Origin: Opitutaceae bacterium
Lineage (GTDB): Bacteria > Verrucomicrobiota > Verrucomicrobiia > Opitutales > Opitutaceae
Length of the DNA: 33,334 nt
Direction of reading: 5' to 3'
Assembly (NCBI GenBank): GCA_016794725.1
Contig: JAEUGZ010000473.1
Location: 1-33,334, forward strand
Numbering within the stretch: position 1 is the first letter of the stretch; the number at the start of each line of letters is the position of its first letter. Positions 17,995 to 27,843 of this stretch are shown here, piece by piece. Below the pieces are notes generated by a model. It ran no database searches. It saw only the letters and a list, made by a program, of their open reading frames with translations, and was not told where the DNA came from. The position numbers and the translations under genes are program-made.

Positions 17995-20900
17995 ATGGCC
18001 CAATTGTCCACGCTGCCCGCCGTGCCATGGTTCAAGCGACTCGCCGTCGTCTTGTCCGGCCTCTTGGTCGTGCTCGGGGTGGCGGTCATGGCCGGTTTCC
18101 TGATCGAAAATGCCGCCTCAACGGGCTTGCGCGACCCCTGGGCCGGGCTTCGGGTCAATGCCGGGCTGTGCCTAGTCACGTTCGGGATCGTTCTGCTCCT
18201 TGTCCAATTCGATCTGCGTCGTGCCGCTTGGGGTGCGGCGATTCCGGCCCTGCTCAGCGCCCTGGTGCTGATTGAGCACGCCAGCGGTCGCTCCCTGGGG
18301 ATCGACGGGCTGTTCGTCCAGGATCCTCTGGCCGGCACGGGCGTAGCGGCGGGCCGCATGCCACCACTGCTCGCCGCCGGTTTCTTTCTCTCAGGGATCA
18401 GTCTGATTTCCATGGTGGCCGGCATCCCTTCCCGGGTGCGCACACCGGCCCTCGCCTTGATCGGGTCCACCTTGTTCGCCGTGGGCTCCTCGACCGTCCT
18501 GGGCCACTTGCTGAAGCTGCCCACCGTCTACACCTGGGGCACACCGCCGGTCACCGCCCGCCTCACCGGCCTCGCCCTGGTGGGCCTCGGGGCCGCCTTC
18601 ATGTCACTCGGCTGGCGCGAGGCCAATCGACGCCGTCCGGGCGCCCCAAGTTGGCTGCCCCTGCCCGTCATGATGGCCTCGGCCACCCTGACGATCGTCT
18701 TTGCGCTCGGGCTGCGCGGCCGGGAAACCGAGTTCACCGGCACCACCACGGAAATCCAGATCAACGGTCTGGCCAGCGCCATCAACCTCGAGCTGGAACG
18801 CCAGATCAATGCCTTCGATCGGCTCGGCCGGCGCTGGAGCGAATCTCCCGATCTCACTGAAACCGTGCGGGACGTCGACGGTGGCGCCCAGCTGTCGGAG
18901 TGTCCCGCCTGCCTGTCGTTGTCGCTGGTCAGTCTGGACCGCCAGACGATCTGGCAATTCCCCAAGCGCAGTCCGAACGGCAACCTTCGCCCGCGGATCG
19001 CCCACCCGCTCGAGCCGACTCGCCTGGACGCCATGGACGCGGTCCGCCGCAATCTCGGCGCCATTCTCTCCGGAACCCTTCTGCAGCCCGGCATGGGTCC
19101 GGGCTTTGCCATTTACGCCCCGGTGATGCGCCAGGGCCAGCTGGAAGGGTACGTCACCGGCGAATACACTTATCGCCGGTTTTTCGCCGGACTCGAACAG
19201 CGTCTGAAAGTGGCGGCAAACTACCACTGTTCGATCGATATCGGCACGGTCCGCGTGTTCGAGGCGGGCGGAGAGCCCTCCGATTTGGCGGATACCATCG
19301 AGAAAGTGTTCACCTTGCACGGACGGCGGATCCGCATCGGGCTTGCGCCCAACGCCGAACACGCCCGGCTGAATCGCCGGTTCCTGCCCGAACTGGCCCT
19401 TGCCGCCGGGTTCGGCATCACGGTGCTTCTCGGTTTGTCCGTGCACTTGGCGCGCACCTCCAGCACCGGCCTGCGCGCCGCCGAAACGTACAACAAACGG
19501 CTCATCGCCGAAAACGAGGAGCGTCGCCGGGTCGAGGCCATGCTCAAGGTATCGGACGAGCGGCTGCGTCTCGCCATCGAGTCGACCGACATCGGCATCT
19601 TTGAATGGCAGCAGACGGGCGACCGGGTCTTCTACAGTCCCGGGGTCTGGGCCATCCTCGGTTACGATCCCGCCACCCACCCGCTCACCCTTGAGGTCTG
19701 GGCCGGACTGGTGCACCCCGACGACCAGGAGCGCTACCAGACAGCCTGGGACCGGCAGCTCCGGGGCGAAGTCCTTTTCATCGATCCCGAATACCGGATA
19801 CGCACCGCCGACGGCAGCTGGCGCTGGATTTACGTGCGCTCCCGCGGCTTCAGCGGCCCCGGACCTTCGCGCACGCCGACCCGCATCGTCGGCACCATCC
19901 AGGACATTTCGGAACGCAAACTCGCCGAACAGGCACTGCGCGAAAGCCAGTCCACCACCCGGAAACTCTCGCTGGTCGCGTCGCGCACGGACAACCTCGT
20001 CATCATTGCCAAACCGGACGGCACCATCGAGTGGGTCAACGAATCCTTCGTCCGCGTCATGGAGTACTCGCTCGCGGAGATCACCGGCAGGCACCCGGAG
20101 GTCTTTCTCAGCGGCCAGGAGGCCGACGGCCGCATCCTGCGTCGCGTGAAATCCGCGCTCGACCGGGGCGAGGGCATTTCGACCGACCTCGTCAACTACT
20201 CGAAGTCGGGACGCAAGTACTACGTCCACCTTGAGATCCAGCCGGTGCGGAACGAAAAGGGCGACCTCGAGAACTTCATCGCGATCGAGACCGACATCAC
20301 CGCCCGCGTTGAAACCGAGAATGCACTGCGCCGCGCCAAACTCGAGGCCGACGCCGCCTCGCGCGCCAAGAGCGAGTTCCTCGCCTCGATGTCGCACGAG
20401 ATCCGCACCCCGATGAACGGAGTCATCGGCATGACGAGCCTGCTGCTCGAAACGCCGCTGAATCCGGAGCAGCGCGACTACCTTGCCACCATCCGCACCT
20501 CGGGCGAGGCGCTGCTCACGATCATCAACGACATCCTCGACTTCTCAAAGATCGAGTCGGGCAAGATGGAGATCGAGAACCAGCCGGTCGACCTGCCGAC
20601 CTGCATCGAGGAGGCGCTCGACCTGTTCTCGCTCTCCGCCGCCTCCAAGAAGCTGGAACTGGCCTACTGCATCAGCGAGGGCGTGCCGGACTGGATCGTC
20701 AGCGATATCACCCGCCTGCGCCAGATTCTCGCCAACCTGATCAACAACGCGGTCAAGTTCACCTCCTCGGGCAGTGTCTCCATCGAGGTCCAGGCCATCC
20801 GGCCGGCCCCGGAGGCCGCCGTCGAACCCGGGGCGCTGCGCCTTCAGTTCTCGGTGCGCGACACCGGCATCGGCATCCCTGCGGATCGTGTCGACCGTCT

Positions 20901-21927
20901 TTTCAAGCCGTTCAGCCAGGTTGACTCCTCCACGACGCGCAAGTACGGCGGCACCGGCCTCGGACTCGCCATCTGCCAGCGACTCTCCGCCTTGATGGGC
21001 GGCGAGATCCGCGTCGAGAGCGAGTCGGGGCGGGGCTCCGTGTTCATCTTCACGATACAAACGTCCGCAGCACCGGTCCCGCCCGAGAGCGTGCTGCCGC
21101 CCCTGCCCGAGTCCTTCCGCGGACGTCCCATTCTCTGCGTCGAGGACCACATCGTCACGCAGCGTCGCCTCATCCGCCTGGTGCGGGAACTGGGCGCGCG
21201 GCCGTTGCCCGCCCACTCGATTCCGGATGCGGTCCAACTGCTGGCGCGCACGGACGACCCGGCCGCCGTGATTCTCGACCTGCCGATGATCGAGGCCTCC
21301 GAGGGACGCGTGCTGCGTGATCGCATCACCGCCCTGCAAATCCCCACGGTGCTGCTGCTGCCGCTCGGACAAACCTCGGTCAGCGCCTTTGGAGAGCGCC
21401 GGCTCTTCTCCACGGCCGCCAAGCCGCTCAAGACCCAGTCTCTTATCCGCGCCTTGCGCGCCCTGGGTCAGTCCCTGCCGCGCAAGGATGCGCCCCCTCC
21501 GGTCTCCGCCGTCGAAAACCGGTTGCTCGCGCAGGACTACCCACTCGACGTGCTCGTGGTGGAGGACAACCCGGTCAACCAAAAGGTCGCACTGCGGTTC
21601 CTCGAACGTCTGGGTTACCGGGCCATCACCGCCGACAATGGGGTCGAGGCTCTCACCGCCCTGGAATCGAGGGAATTCGATCTCGTCTTCATGGACCTGC
21701 AGATGCCGGAAATGGACGGTTTCGAGGCCAGTCGCCAGATCCGCCGTCGGTTCGCCATCACGCGCCAGCCGAAGATTGTCGCTCTTACGGCCAACGCCCT
21801 CCAGGGCGATCGCGAACTCTGTCTCACCGCCGGCATGGACGATTACATCACCAAGCCGGTCAAATTGACTGACATCGCCGCCGTCATTCAAAAGCAGTTT
21901 GTCAAGGCGGCACCCCAGGAATCCTAG
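17995..21927 (+). CDS. Membrane-bound hybrid sensor histidine kinase (2 PAS, HisKA, HATPase_c, 2 REC)
   Basis: 1310 residues. Seven hydrophobic helices occupy about 13-241, followed by an extracytoplasmic region at about 242-463 resembling a CHASE-type sensor, and an eighth helix at 464-486. Two PAS domains follow (about 520-645, ending with the PAC-like [10 protein letters not shown], and 655-775). The HisKA H box has the phospho-accepting His801 in [10 protein letters not shown]. The ATPase shows LINNAVKFT (N box), DTGIGIP and GGTGLGLAI. The first receiver (about 1044-1155) keeps Asp1095 and Lys1143 but has a weakened core, and the second (about 1184-1300) is canonical, with Glu1190-Asp1191, Asp1234 and Lys1287. 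The signal sensed is unknown. No separate response regulator lies next to it, so phosphate probably passes to a distant protein. The ATG at 17995 is the first start of the frame. Confidence 0.92.
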   Translation: MAQLSTLPAVPWFKRLAVVLSGLLVVLGVAVMAGFLIENAASTGLRDPWAGLRVNAGLCLVTFGIVLLLVQFDLRRAAWGAAIPALLSALVLIEHASGRSLGIDGLFVQDPLAGTGVAAGRMPPLLAAGFFLSGISLISMVAGIPSRVRTPALALIGSTLFAVGSSTVLGHLLKLPTVYTWGTPPVTARLTGLALVGLGAAFMSLGWREANRRRPGAPSWLPLPVMMASATLTIVFALGLRGRETEFTGTTTEIQINGLASAINLELERQINAFDRLGRRWSESPDLTETVRDVDGGAQLSECPACLSLSLVSLDRQTIWQFPKRSPNGNLRPRIAHPLEPTRLDAMDAVRRNLGAILSGTLLQPGMGPGFAIYAPVMRQGQLEGYVTGEYTYRRFFAGLEQRLKVAANYHCSIDIGTVRVFEAGGEPSDLADTIEKVFTLHGRRIRIGLAPNAEHARLNRRFLPELALAAGFGITVLLGLSVHLARTSSTGLRAAETYNKRLIAENEERRRVEAMLKVSDERLRLAIESTDIGIFEWQQTGDRVFYSPGVWAILGYDPATHPLTLEVWAGLVHPDDQERYQTAWDRQLRGEVLFIDPEYRIRTADGSWRWIYVRSRGFSGPGPSRTPTRIVGTIQDISERKLAEQALRESQSTTRKLSLVASRTDNLVIIAKPDGTIEWVNESFVRVMEYSLAEITGRHPEVFLSGQEADGRILRRVKSALDRGEGISTDLVNYSKSGRKYYVHLEIQPVRNEKGDLENFIAIETDITARVETENALRRAKLEADAASRAKSEFLASMSHEIRTPMNGVIGMTSLLLETPLNPEQRDYLATIRTSGEALLTIINDILDFSKIESGKMEIENQPVDLPTCIEEALDLFSLSAASKKLELAYCISEGVPDWIVSDITRLRQILANLINNAVKFTSSGSVSIEVQAIRPAPEAAVEPGALRLQFSVRDTGIGIPADRVDRLFKPFSQVDSSTTRKYGGTGLGLAICQRLSALMGGEIRVESESGRGSVFIFTIQTSAAPVPPESVLPPLPESFRGRPILCVEDHIVTQRRLIRLVRELGARPLPAHSIPDAVQLLARTDDPAAVILDLPMIEASEGRVLRDRITALQIPTVLLLPLGQTSVSAFGERRLFSTAAKPLKTQSLIRALRALGQSLPRKDAPPPVSAVENRLLAQDYPLDVLVVEDNPVNQKVALRFLERLGYRAITADNGVEALTALESREFDLVFMDLQMPEMDGFEASRQIRRRFAITRQPKIVALTANALQGDRELCLTAGMDDYITKPVKLTDIAAVIQKQFVKAAPQES

Positions 21928-22091
21928 GCGCTCCCGCGCTCGTCAGGATGCGGAATGCGACGCCTGGGTGACGGGCGTTGGTGAACGCTCAAAAGCGACC
22001 CCGGCCGGGACGACCCAGGTTGGGGGAATTTATCCGACAATGGCTCTCGACGTGGGACGTTTCACCCTGCTTAACGTTCTCTTGCCGCCCC
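21928..22091 (+). other. Intergenic region between histidine kinase and LacI regulator
   Basis: 164 nt. The open frame of the LacI gene extends into it to 21978, but its translation is not LacI-like. No clear terminator follows the kinase gene. The last 60 nt are less GC-rich and probably hold the regulator's promoter, though I cannot define it. Confidence 0.3.
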
Positions 22092-23219
22092 ATGCGTCGC
22101 CACTCCTCTGGTCCCTCCCTGCGCGCCATCGCCACCCGCGCCAGTGTGTCCGTTGCCGCGGTGTCCATGGCCCTGCGCAATCACCCGCGCATCCCCGCCG
22201 CGACCCGCAGCCGGATCCAGCGACTCGCCATGGAACTGGGCTGGAAGCCCAATCCGCTCCTGGCCGAGGCCATGAGCGCCATCCGCGCCGGTCAACCGGT
22301 GGCGGACCGGGTCACACTCGCCTGGGTCACCGCCCACTCACGCCGCGACAACTGGAAGCGGGTTCCGTTCTTCCGCCGCAGCTACGAGGGCGCTGCCGCG
22401 CGGGCCGCCGCCGCGGGATATCGACTTGACCATTTCTGGCTGGGGGACGCCGACGGACATGCCTCGCGGCTGAGCGACATCCTCGTGGCCCGCGGCATCG
22501 TCGGGGTGCTGGTCGCGCCACTGCCCAAGCCCACCTCGCTCGCCTTGGATTGGTCCCAGTTTTCCGCGGTTGCCATCGCCTACTCTCTGACCGCCCCCCG
22601 GCTGCACCGGGCGAGTGACAACCATGTGGCGTCGGCGCGACTTGCGGTCACGTCGCTCGCCGCCGCCGGTCGCCGTCGCATCGGACTGGCCCTCAACCAC
22701 ACCTTCGATCGGCGCGTCAACGGCCTGTGGACGGCGGGTTACCTGCTGCAAACCCACGACGACGGTCGCGCTGACCCGGTCCTTATGCACCGCCCGGTCG
22801 AATTGGAAGAGGGAGCCTTCATGGATTGGGTGCGCCGGTCCCGGACGGATGCCATCATCGGCACGGACGCCCGGGTTCTTGGCTGGCTCAAACGGGCTGG
22901 CGTGCGCGTACCCGAGGACATCGCCTATGCCGATCTGGATATCTCCGCCGCCGACGGCACGATCGCCGGTATTTATCAGGACGCCGAAGGCATTGGCGCG
23001 GCCGCTCTCGACCTGGTCGCCGGTCAGTTGCTCCGCCATGAACGGGGCCTGCCCGACAAACCCAAGGCCGTGCTGATCGAAAGCCGCTGGGCGGGCGGGG
23101 CGACTGCCCCGGAGCCTCCTCACCCCACCCTTCTCGCCACGCCCCATCCCGATCGCCACCACCCGGAATGGCCAGTCGAGCCCGCCGTCACGATCGCCCG
23201 TCCGGTCTCCTTCGATTGA
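22092..23219 (+). CDS. LacI-family transcriptional regulator
   Basis: 375 residues from the ATG at 22092, which places the helix-turn-helix at the expected distance from the N-terminus (residues about 9-55: LRAIATRASVSVAAVSMALR, then the LacI hinge-side MELGWKPNPLL). The remainder is a periplasmic-binding-protein-like effector domain: GIVGVLVAPL, DNHVASARLAVTSLAAAGRRRIGL and a C-terminal half with RVPEDIAYADLDIS and GIYQDAEGIGAAALDLV. LacI proteins bind palindromic operators as dimers and usually respond to sugars; the ligand here is unknown. The last 40 residues are Pro/His-rich and variable. It is followed by a likely terminator, so it is probably transcribed apart from the PIG-L/bacillithiol genes, which it may or may not control. 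Confidence 0.92.
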   Translation: MRRHSSGPSLRAIATRASVSVAAVSMALRNHPRIPAATRSRIQRLAMELGWKPNPLLAEAMSAIRAGQPVADRVTLAWVTAHSRRDNWKRVPFFRRSYEGAAARAAAAGYRLDHFWLGDADGHASRLSDILVARGIVGVLVAPLPKPTSLALDWSQFSAVAIAYSLTAPRLHRASDNHVASARLAVTSLAAAGRRRIGLALNHTFDRRVNGLWTAGYLLQTHDDGRADPVLMHRPVELEEGAFMDWVRRSRTDAIIGTDARVLGWLKRAGVRVPEDIAYADLDISAADGTIAGIYQDAEGIGAAALDLVAGQLLRHERGLPDKPKAVLIESRWAGGATAPEPPHPTLLATPHPDRHHPEWPVEPAVTIARPVSFD

Positions 23220-23250
23220 CCCTGCCGCCCACCCACTTCGGAAAGTCCGG

Positions 23251-23280
23251 ACAAGTTGGCGTCGGCGCCTTGTTCTTTTT
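23251..23280 (+). terminator. Probable rho-independent terminator after the LacI gene
   Basis: It begins 31 nt after the LacI stop. ACAAG (23251-23255) and GGCG (23258-23261) can pair with CGCC/CTTGT (23266-23273) around a TCGG loop, with a small bulge, followed by TCTTTTT (23274-23280). The stem is imperfect, but the T-run is one of the few in this GC-rich sequence. Confidence 0.5.
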
Positions 23281-23423
23281 CCCGAATTGAGTATCCGACC
23301 TTACCGGCTTCCCGACCGCCACATTAGACTCATGACCCTCCACCGCGTTTCCCCCGCCGGCTTCGGCCTTCCCGCCGCCCGCACCATGGCCCTCTCCCCC
23401 CGCGTCAGCCGCCCCACCCGCTG
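23281..23423 (+). promoter_or_regulatory. Presumed promoter region of the PIG-L/symporter/bacillithiol genes
   Basis: The space between the terminator at 23251-23280 and the PIG-L start. A promoter is expected here because the next genes are tightly coupled and the upstream gene ends with a terminator. AT-richer patches lie at 23284-23295 and 23321-23333, but I cannot assign -35/-10 boxes or an operator. Confidence 0.3.
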
Positions 23424-25979
23424 ATGCACCCGCACACCCGTTTCCGGTGGTCGCTCCCCTGCGCCGCCCTGCTCACGCTTCCTTGGCTGGCGAGCCTCCT
23501 GGTGGCCCTTGACGCCACGCCCCCGGCCGCCGCGGTTGCGCTCGCTCCAGGTGAGATCCTCCAGGAGCTGCACGCCTTTCAACAGCGCGGACGTGTGCTC
23601 TATGTCGCAGCCCACCCCGACGACGAAAACACCCGGCTGCTGGCCACGTTTGCCAAGGGCAAGGGTTACCTCACAGGCTACCTGTCGCTCACCCGGGGGG
23701 ACGGCGGACAGAATCTGGTCGGCCCGGAGCTGCGTGACCGACTCGGTGTCATTCGCACCCAGGAACTACTCGCTGCCCGCCGGATCGACGGCGCCATCCA
23801 ATTCTTCACCCGGGCCAATGACTTCGGATTCTCCAAAAACCCGGATGAGACCTTCCAGATCTGGAATCGCCGCGAAGTGCTTTCCGACGTGGTTCGGGTT
23901 ATTCGCACCTTTCGCCCCCAGGTCCTGATCACGCGGTTCTCCCCGATCCCCAGCTCCACCCATGGCCACCATACGGCTTCGGCCATGCTCGCTGTCGAGG
24001 CCTTCAAGCTGGCCGGTGACGCCACCGCATTTCCCGAACAGCTCGCCGACGGCCAGCTCAAGCCCTGGCAACCCACGCGCGTGCTCTGGAACTCCTGGGT
24101 GAACAACCTGCTGGGGGGCAATCGGAAGGCAGGCGACAATCCACCGACCCTGCTGCAACTCGACTCCGGGTCCTACAACCCGCTCCTGGGGGAATCGTTT
24201 GGTGAAATCGCCGCGCGGAGCCGCACGCAGCATAAGAGCCAGGGTTTCGGCACGCTTGCCACCCGGGGAAGCAGCTTGGAGCACTTTCAAGTGTTGGCCG
24301 GTGAACCGGCCACCAAGGACCTGTTTGAAGGCATCGACCTGACCTGGTCCCCGCTTCCGGACGGTCCCGCCCTGCTCGCGGCCGCGTCGGCCGTGTTTCA
24401 GTCGTTCGACGCCCGCGATCCGGCCGCGTCGGTGCCTGCCTTGCTCGCGCTGCGGTCGCGTCTGATTGCAGCCGCCGGCAACGCCCGGTCGGGTGAATTG
24501 GTCGAGAAACAGCACCACTTGGATCGCATCATCGCCGCCTGTCTCGGTCTGCACCTGAGCGCGAGCGCTCCTCAAGCCGAAGTGGTGCCCGGAGAATCCC
24601 TCAAACTCACCCTCAACGCCGTGGTTCGCACCGCCCCCGCCAACCTGGCGCTGCGCTGGGTGCGCAGTCGTTTTCCGGTCACAGGCACCGAAATCGCGGG
24701 CACCGGGACGCTCCCGGTCAATCAGGTCGCCAACACCACGGCCACCGCCACCCTGCCTGGCAACGCCGCTCCATCCACCCCGTACTGGCTGCGCGAGGAA
24801 GGCTCGCCGGGCGTGTTTCGGGTCGACGACCCATCCCTCATTGGCCGACCCGAAAACCCTCCGGTGTTTCCCGTCGAGCATGAACTGGAAATCGGAGGGC
24901 AACGGTTCGTCTATGCCGACCGCGTGGTGCAGGTCATCGACGATCCGGTACGCGGCGAAATCCGCCGTCCCCTGCAGGTCATCTCCCCGGTCTCGCTCGG
25001 TTTCGTGCAGGAACTCGAGCTCTTCGCCCCAGGGGGCCGTCGTGAGGTGGTCGTCGAGGCCACCGCCGCCCGCGGCAATCTCGAGGGATCCGTCACGCTC
25101 GAGCTTCCGACCGGTTGGTCGGTCACCCCGGCGTCCCAGCCGTTGAACCTGGCCTCCGCCGGCTCACAGGGGCGACTGACCTTCACCGTCACCGCGCCCG
25201 CCGGTATCGGCTCCGGTGAACTGGTCGCCGCCGCCCGGATTGGGGAACAGACCTTCCGCACCGGCCGGGCCGACATCCGCTACGAGCACATCCCCGCCCA
25301 GTTGCTGCAACCGCGTTCACAGGCCCGGGTCGTCAGCCTGGACCTCACCGTGCGCGCTCGAACCATTGGATACCTGCCGGGCGCAGGCGACCTCGTGGCC
25401 GAAAGCCTCGAACGCATGGGCTGCAAGGTGACCACCCTCGGAAGCGCCGATCTGACGCCGGAACGTCTCGCCGCCTTTGACGCCGTCGTGCTGGGTGTTC
25501 GCGCCTTCAATACGCGAGCCGATCTCGGTTCGCTCACGCCGGCCCTGTTCACCTATGCGGAACGCGGTGGCACGGTGGTGGTGCAGTACAACACCACGGC
25601 TGACTTGCTGTCCAACCAGCTCGCCCCCTACTCCCTGAAAGTGTCCCGCGATCGCATCACCGACGAACTCGCGCCCGTCACCCTGCTCACGCCCGATCAC
25701 CCGGCGTTGACCTCGCCCAACCGCATCACCGCCGCCGATTTCGAGGGCTGGGTACAGGAGCGCGGCCTTTACTTCCCCAGCGAATGGGACTCCCGATTCA
25801 CCGCCCTGCTGTCGAGCGCCGATGCCGGGGAAAGCCCGAAGAAAGGGTCCCTGCTCGTCGCCCGACACGGCAAAGGCCACTACGTCTACACCGGACTCTC
25901 GTTCTTCCGCGAATTGCCGGCCGGCGTGCCCGGCGCCTACCGCCTGTTTGCCAACCTGGTCTCGCTCGGCAAGCCATGA
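23424..25979 (+). CDS. Exported PIG-L (LmbE-like) family hydrolase, 851 residues
   Basis: The protein starts with a signal-peptide-like N-terminus (basic residues at 6-9, hydrophobic 11-29, small residues around 31-38). Residues 55-260 are a PIG-L domain: AHPDDENTR at 63-71 with the zinc and catalytic residues His-Asp-Asp, LTRGDGGQN at 89-96, and the later zinc motif HGHHTAS at 180-186. PIG-L enzymes remove N-acyl groups from sugars or cleave amides. About residues 520-640 look like a beta-sandwich NEW3-type domain, and about 650-850 a flavodoxin-like, amidotransferase-like fold (DAVVLGVRAFNTR, GGTVVVQYNTT). It is much larger than the cytoplasmic BshB at 28597-29325 (242 residues) and is exported. 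Its stop overlaps the next start (ATGA). The substrate is unknown; linkage to bsh genes suggests a thiol-glycoside or N-acyl sugar. Confidence 0.88.
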   Translation: MHPHTRFRWSLPCAALLTLPWLASLLVALDATPPAAAVALAPGEILQELHAFQQRGRVLYVAAHPDDENTRLLATFAKGKGYLTGYLSLTRGDGGQNLVGPELRDRLGVIRTQELLAARRIDGAIQFFTRANDFGFSKNPDETFQIWNRREVLSDVVRVIRTFRPQVLITRFSPIPSSTHGHHTASAMLAVEAFKLAGDATAFPEQLADGQLKPWQPTRVLWNSWVNNLLGGNRKAGDNPPTLLQLDSGSYNPLLGESFGEIAARSRTQHKSQGFGTLATRGSSLEHFQVLAGEPATKDLFEGIDLTWSPLPDGPALLAAASAVFQSFDARDPAASVPALLALRSRLIAAAGNARSGELVEKQHHLDRIIAACLGLHLSASAPQAEVVPGESLKLTLNAVVRTAPANLALRWVRSRFPVTGTEIAGTGTLPVNQVANTTATATLPGNAAPSTPYWLREEGSPGVFRVDDPSLIGRPENPPVFPVEHELEIGGQRFVYADRVVQVIDDPVRGEIRRPLQVISPVSLGFVQELELFAPGGRREVVVEATAARGNLEGSVTLELPTGWSVTPASQPLNLASAGSQGRLTFTVTAPAGIGSGELVAAARIGEQTFRTGRADIRYEHIPAQLLQPRSQARVVSLDLTVRARTIGYLPGAGDLVAESLERMGCKVTTLGSADLTPERLAAFDAVVLGVRAFNTRADLGSLTPALFTYAERGGTVVVQYNTTADLLSNQLAPYSLKVSRDRITDELAPVTLLTPDHPALTSPNRITAADFEGWVQERGLYFPSEWDSRFTALLSSADAGESPKKGSLLVARHGKGHYVYTGLSFFRELPAGVPGAYRLFANLVSLGKP

Positions 25980-26125
25980 TGCCTGATCCCCTTTCCACCC
26001 TGCCTCCCGAGGAAGCGCCGGAGGTGCCCGGCATTCGCTCCTGGGGCGGCGTGTACACCGCCGTGCTGGGTGCCTTCGTTCTCATGGTCGTACTGCTGTC
26101 CCTTCTTCCGATCGTCTTTTCATGA
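25976..26125 (+). CDS. 49-residue single-pass membrane protein coupled to the symporter
   Basis: This small frame starts ATGATG at 25976, overlaps the PIG-L stop by 4 nt and ends by overlapping the symporter start by 4 nt. The first 25 residues are acidic and Pro-rich (LPPEEAPEVPG), then SWGG leads into one hydrophobic helix (about 28-48). Positional coupling at both ends, and a composition of a cytoplasmic-looking tail plus one membrane helix, argue that it is a real gene. It could be a small accessory subunit of the symporter, as known for some other SSS transporters encoded beside small membrane proteins. No family can be named with certainty. Confidence 0.75.
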   Translation: MMPDPLSTLPPEEAPEVPGIRSWGGVYTAVLGAFVLMVVLLSLLPIVFS

Positions 26126-27843
26126 GCGCCCTCGACTACTTCGTCCTGGTCGCGACCATGCTCGGAATTGCCGCCTACGGCATGTGGAAGACCCGCGGCC
26201 GCACGACGTTCCAAGACTACGTCAAAGGCGAGTCCAAGGTCAGCTGGGGCACGATCGGACTCGCGGTCATGGCCACCCAGGCCAGCGCCATCACGTTTCT
26301 CTCCACCCCGGGCCAGGGCTTTGAGAGCGGAATGGGATTTGTGCAGAACTATTTTGGACTGCCCTTCGCACTCATTGTCGTCGCCGCCCTTTTCCTGCCC
26401 TTCTACCGGCGACTCAAGGTCCTGACCGCCTACGAGTACCTGGGGCGCCGGTTCGACGGAAAAACCCGGCTGCTCGGCGCCTGCCTCTTTCTGCTGCAGC
26501 GCGGTCTGGCTTCAGGCATCACCATCTACGCGCCCGCGATCGTGCTCTCCACCGTGTTTGGCTGGAACCTCGACCTGACCATCCTCGCCACCGGAGCCCT
26601 CGCCATCGTCTACACCGTCTCCGGAGGAAACACCGCAGTCAGCATCACGCAGAAGTACCAGATGATTGTGATCTTCGCCGGCATGGCCACCGCCTTCGTC
26701 ATCATGCTGCTGCGCCTGCCCGCCGGCGTCACGACGGTCGACGCGCTGCAGGTGGCGGCCGGCTTCGACAAGCTGAACGCGGTCAACTTCTCGTTCGACA
26801 TCAACGAGCGCTACACGCTGTGGTCGGGGATTTTTGGCGGGTTCTTCCTCTCGCTCTCCTACTTCGGCACCGACCAGTCCCAGGTGGGACGCTACCTGTC
26901 CGGCACCTCGCTGCGGGAGAGCCGGCTCGGGCTGATGTTCAATGCGGTATTCAAGATTCCAATGCAGGCCTTCATCCTGCTGCTCGGCGTGCTGCTCTTT
27001 GTCTTCTACCAGTTCTCCCCGGCGCCCGTCTTTTTCGACCGCGCCACCTGGAGGCAGCATGTGGAGGCTCCGGGTGGAGAGACGTTGCGTGTTCTGGAGT
27101 CCCGCTACCAGACACTGGCCGAGGAAAAGCGCGCTGCACTGCAGGGGTGGCTGAAATCCCGCCACGATGGCTCGTCCGAGGAGCAGGTCGCGGCGGCCAA
27201 GGGCGCGTTGCGTGACGCCCATGCCCGGAGCGAGGCTGTGCGCAAGCAGGCCAAGGACGCGCTTCGCGCCGTGGATCCGGGAGTCAAGACCAAGGACTCG
27301 GACTATGTTTTCATCACCTTCATCCTCGAGCAGCTGCCGGTCGGAGTCGTCGGCCTGCTCATCGCGGTCATTTTCGCCGCCGCCTTGAGTTCCGTCGCCG
27401 CCGAGCTCAGTGCGCTCGGGTCGACCACCGTGGTCGACCTATACCGGCACATCTTCCGTCCCGCCGGCGGGGACGGCCACGGGGTGCTGATGTCCAAGGT
27501 CTTCACCGCCTCGTGGGGTTTCGTCGCCATCGGCTTCGCCCTGTTTGCGCGGCTCGCCGAAAACCTGATCGAGGCCGTCAATATCCTCGGTTCGCTCTTC
27601 TACGGAGTCGTGCTCGGACTCTTCCTCGTCGCCTTCCTCTTCCGGCGGGTCGGCGGAAACGCCGTGTTCACCGGAGCCCTGCTCTCCCAGGCCACGGTCC
27701 TGGTCTGCTTCTTCACCCTGGATCGGGTCGGATACCTCTGGTACAATCTCATCGGTTGCGCGCTCTGCGTCTTCACCAGTCTGATACTCCAGCCCCTGCT
27801 CGGGGGGCGGACACCCGGCGGCACCCCGGCCACCGCCTCATGA
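26122..27843 (+). CDS. Sodium/solute symporter (SSS family)
   Basis: 573 residues, about 13 membrane helices. The SSS pattern is clear: FQDYVKGESKVSWGTIGLAV near 30-49, QASAITFLSTPGQGF at 53-67, then SLSYFGTDQSQVGRYLSG at 244-261 (family signature) and ALSSVAAELSALGSTTVVDLYR at 421-442, which contains the residues of the sodium site. SSS proteins use the Na+ gradient to import sugars, amino acids or similar small molecules; the cargo is unknown. A hydrophilic segment at about 298-393, rich in Ala, Glu, Lys and Arg and predicted helical, interrupts the helices. The start overlaps the small membrane protein's stop and the end overlaps the next gene, each by 4 nt. Confidence 0.93.
   Translation: MSALDYFVLVATMLGIAAYGMWKTRGRTTFQDYVKGESKVSWGTIGLAVMATQASAITFLSTPGQGFESGMGFVQNYFGLPFALIVVAALFLPFYRRLKVLTAYEYLGRRFDGKTRLLGACLFLLQRGLASGITIYAPAIVLSTVFGWNLDLTILATGALAIVYTVSGGNTAVSITQKYQMIVIFAGMATAFVIMLLRLPAGVTTVDALQVAAGFDKLNAVNFSFDINERYTLWSGIFGGFFLSLSYFGTDQSQVGRYLSGTSLRESRLGLMFNAVFKIPMQAFILLLGVLLFVFYQFSPAPVFFDRATWRQHVEAPGGETLRVLESRYQTLAEEKRAALQGWLKSRHDGSSEEQVAAAKGALRDAHARSEAVRKQAKDALRAVDPGVKTKDSDYVFITFILEQLPVGVVGLLIAVIFAAALSSVAAELSALGSTTVVDLYRHIFRPAGGDGHGVLMSKVFTASWGFVAIGFALFARLAENLIEAVNILGSLFYGVVLGLFLVAFLFRRVGGNAVFTGALLSQATVLVCFFTLDRVGYLWYNLIGCALCVFTSLILQPLLGGRTPGGTPATAS

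Noticed and set aside
17803..18003. 66-residue minus-strand open frame in the kinase leader
   Set aside because: Crosses the palindromes, has no family features and no neighbour on its strand.
18604..20397. 597-residue minus-strand open frame
   Set aside because: Antisense to the histidine kinase, which shows all catalytic motifs.
23424..25979. Considered as a second bshB
   Set aside because: It has an apparent signal peptide, is over three times longer and carries extra C-terminal domains; the 242-residue gene at 28597 fits BshB.
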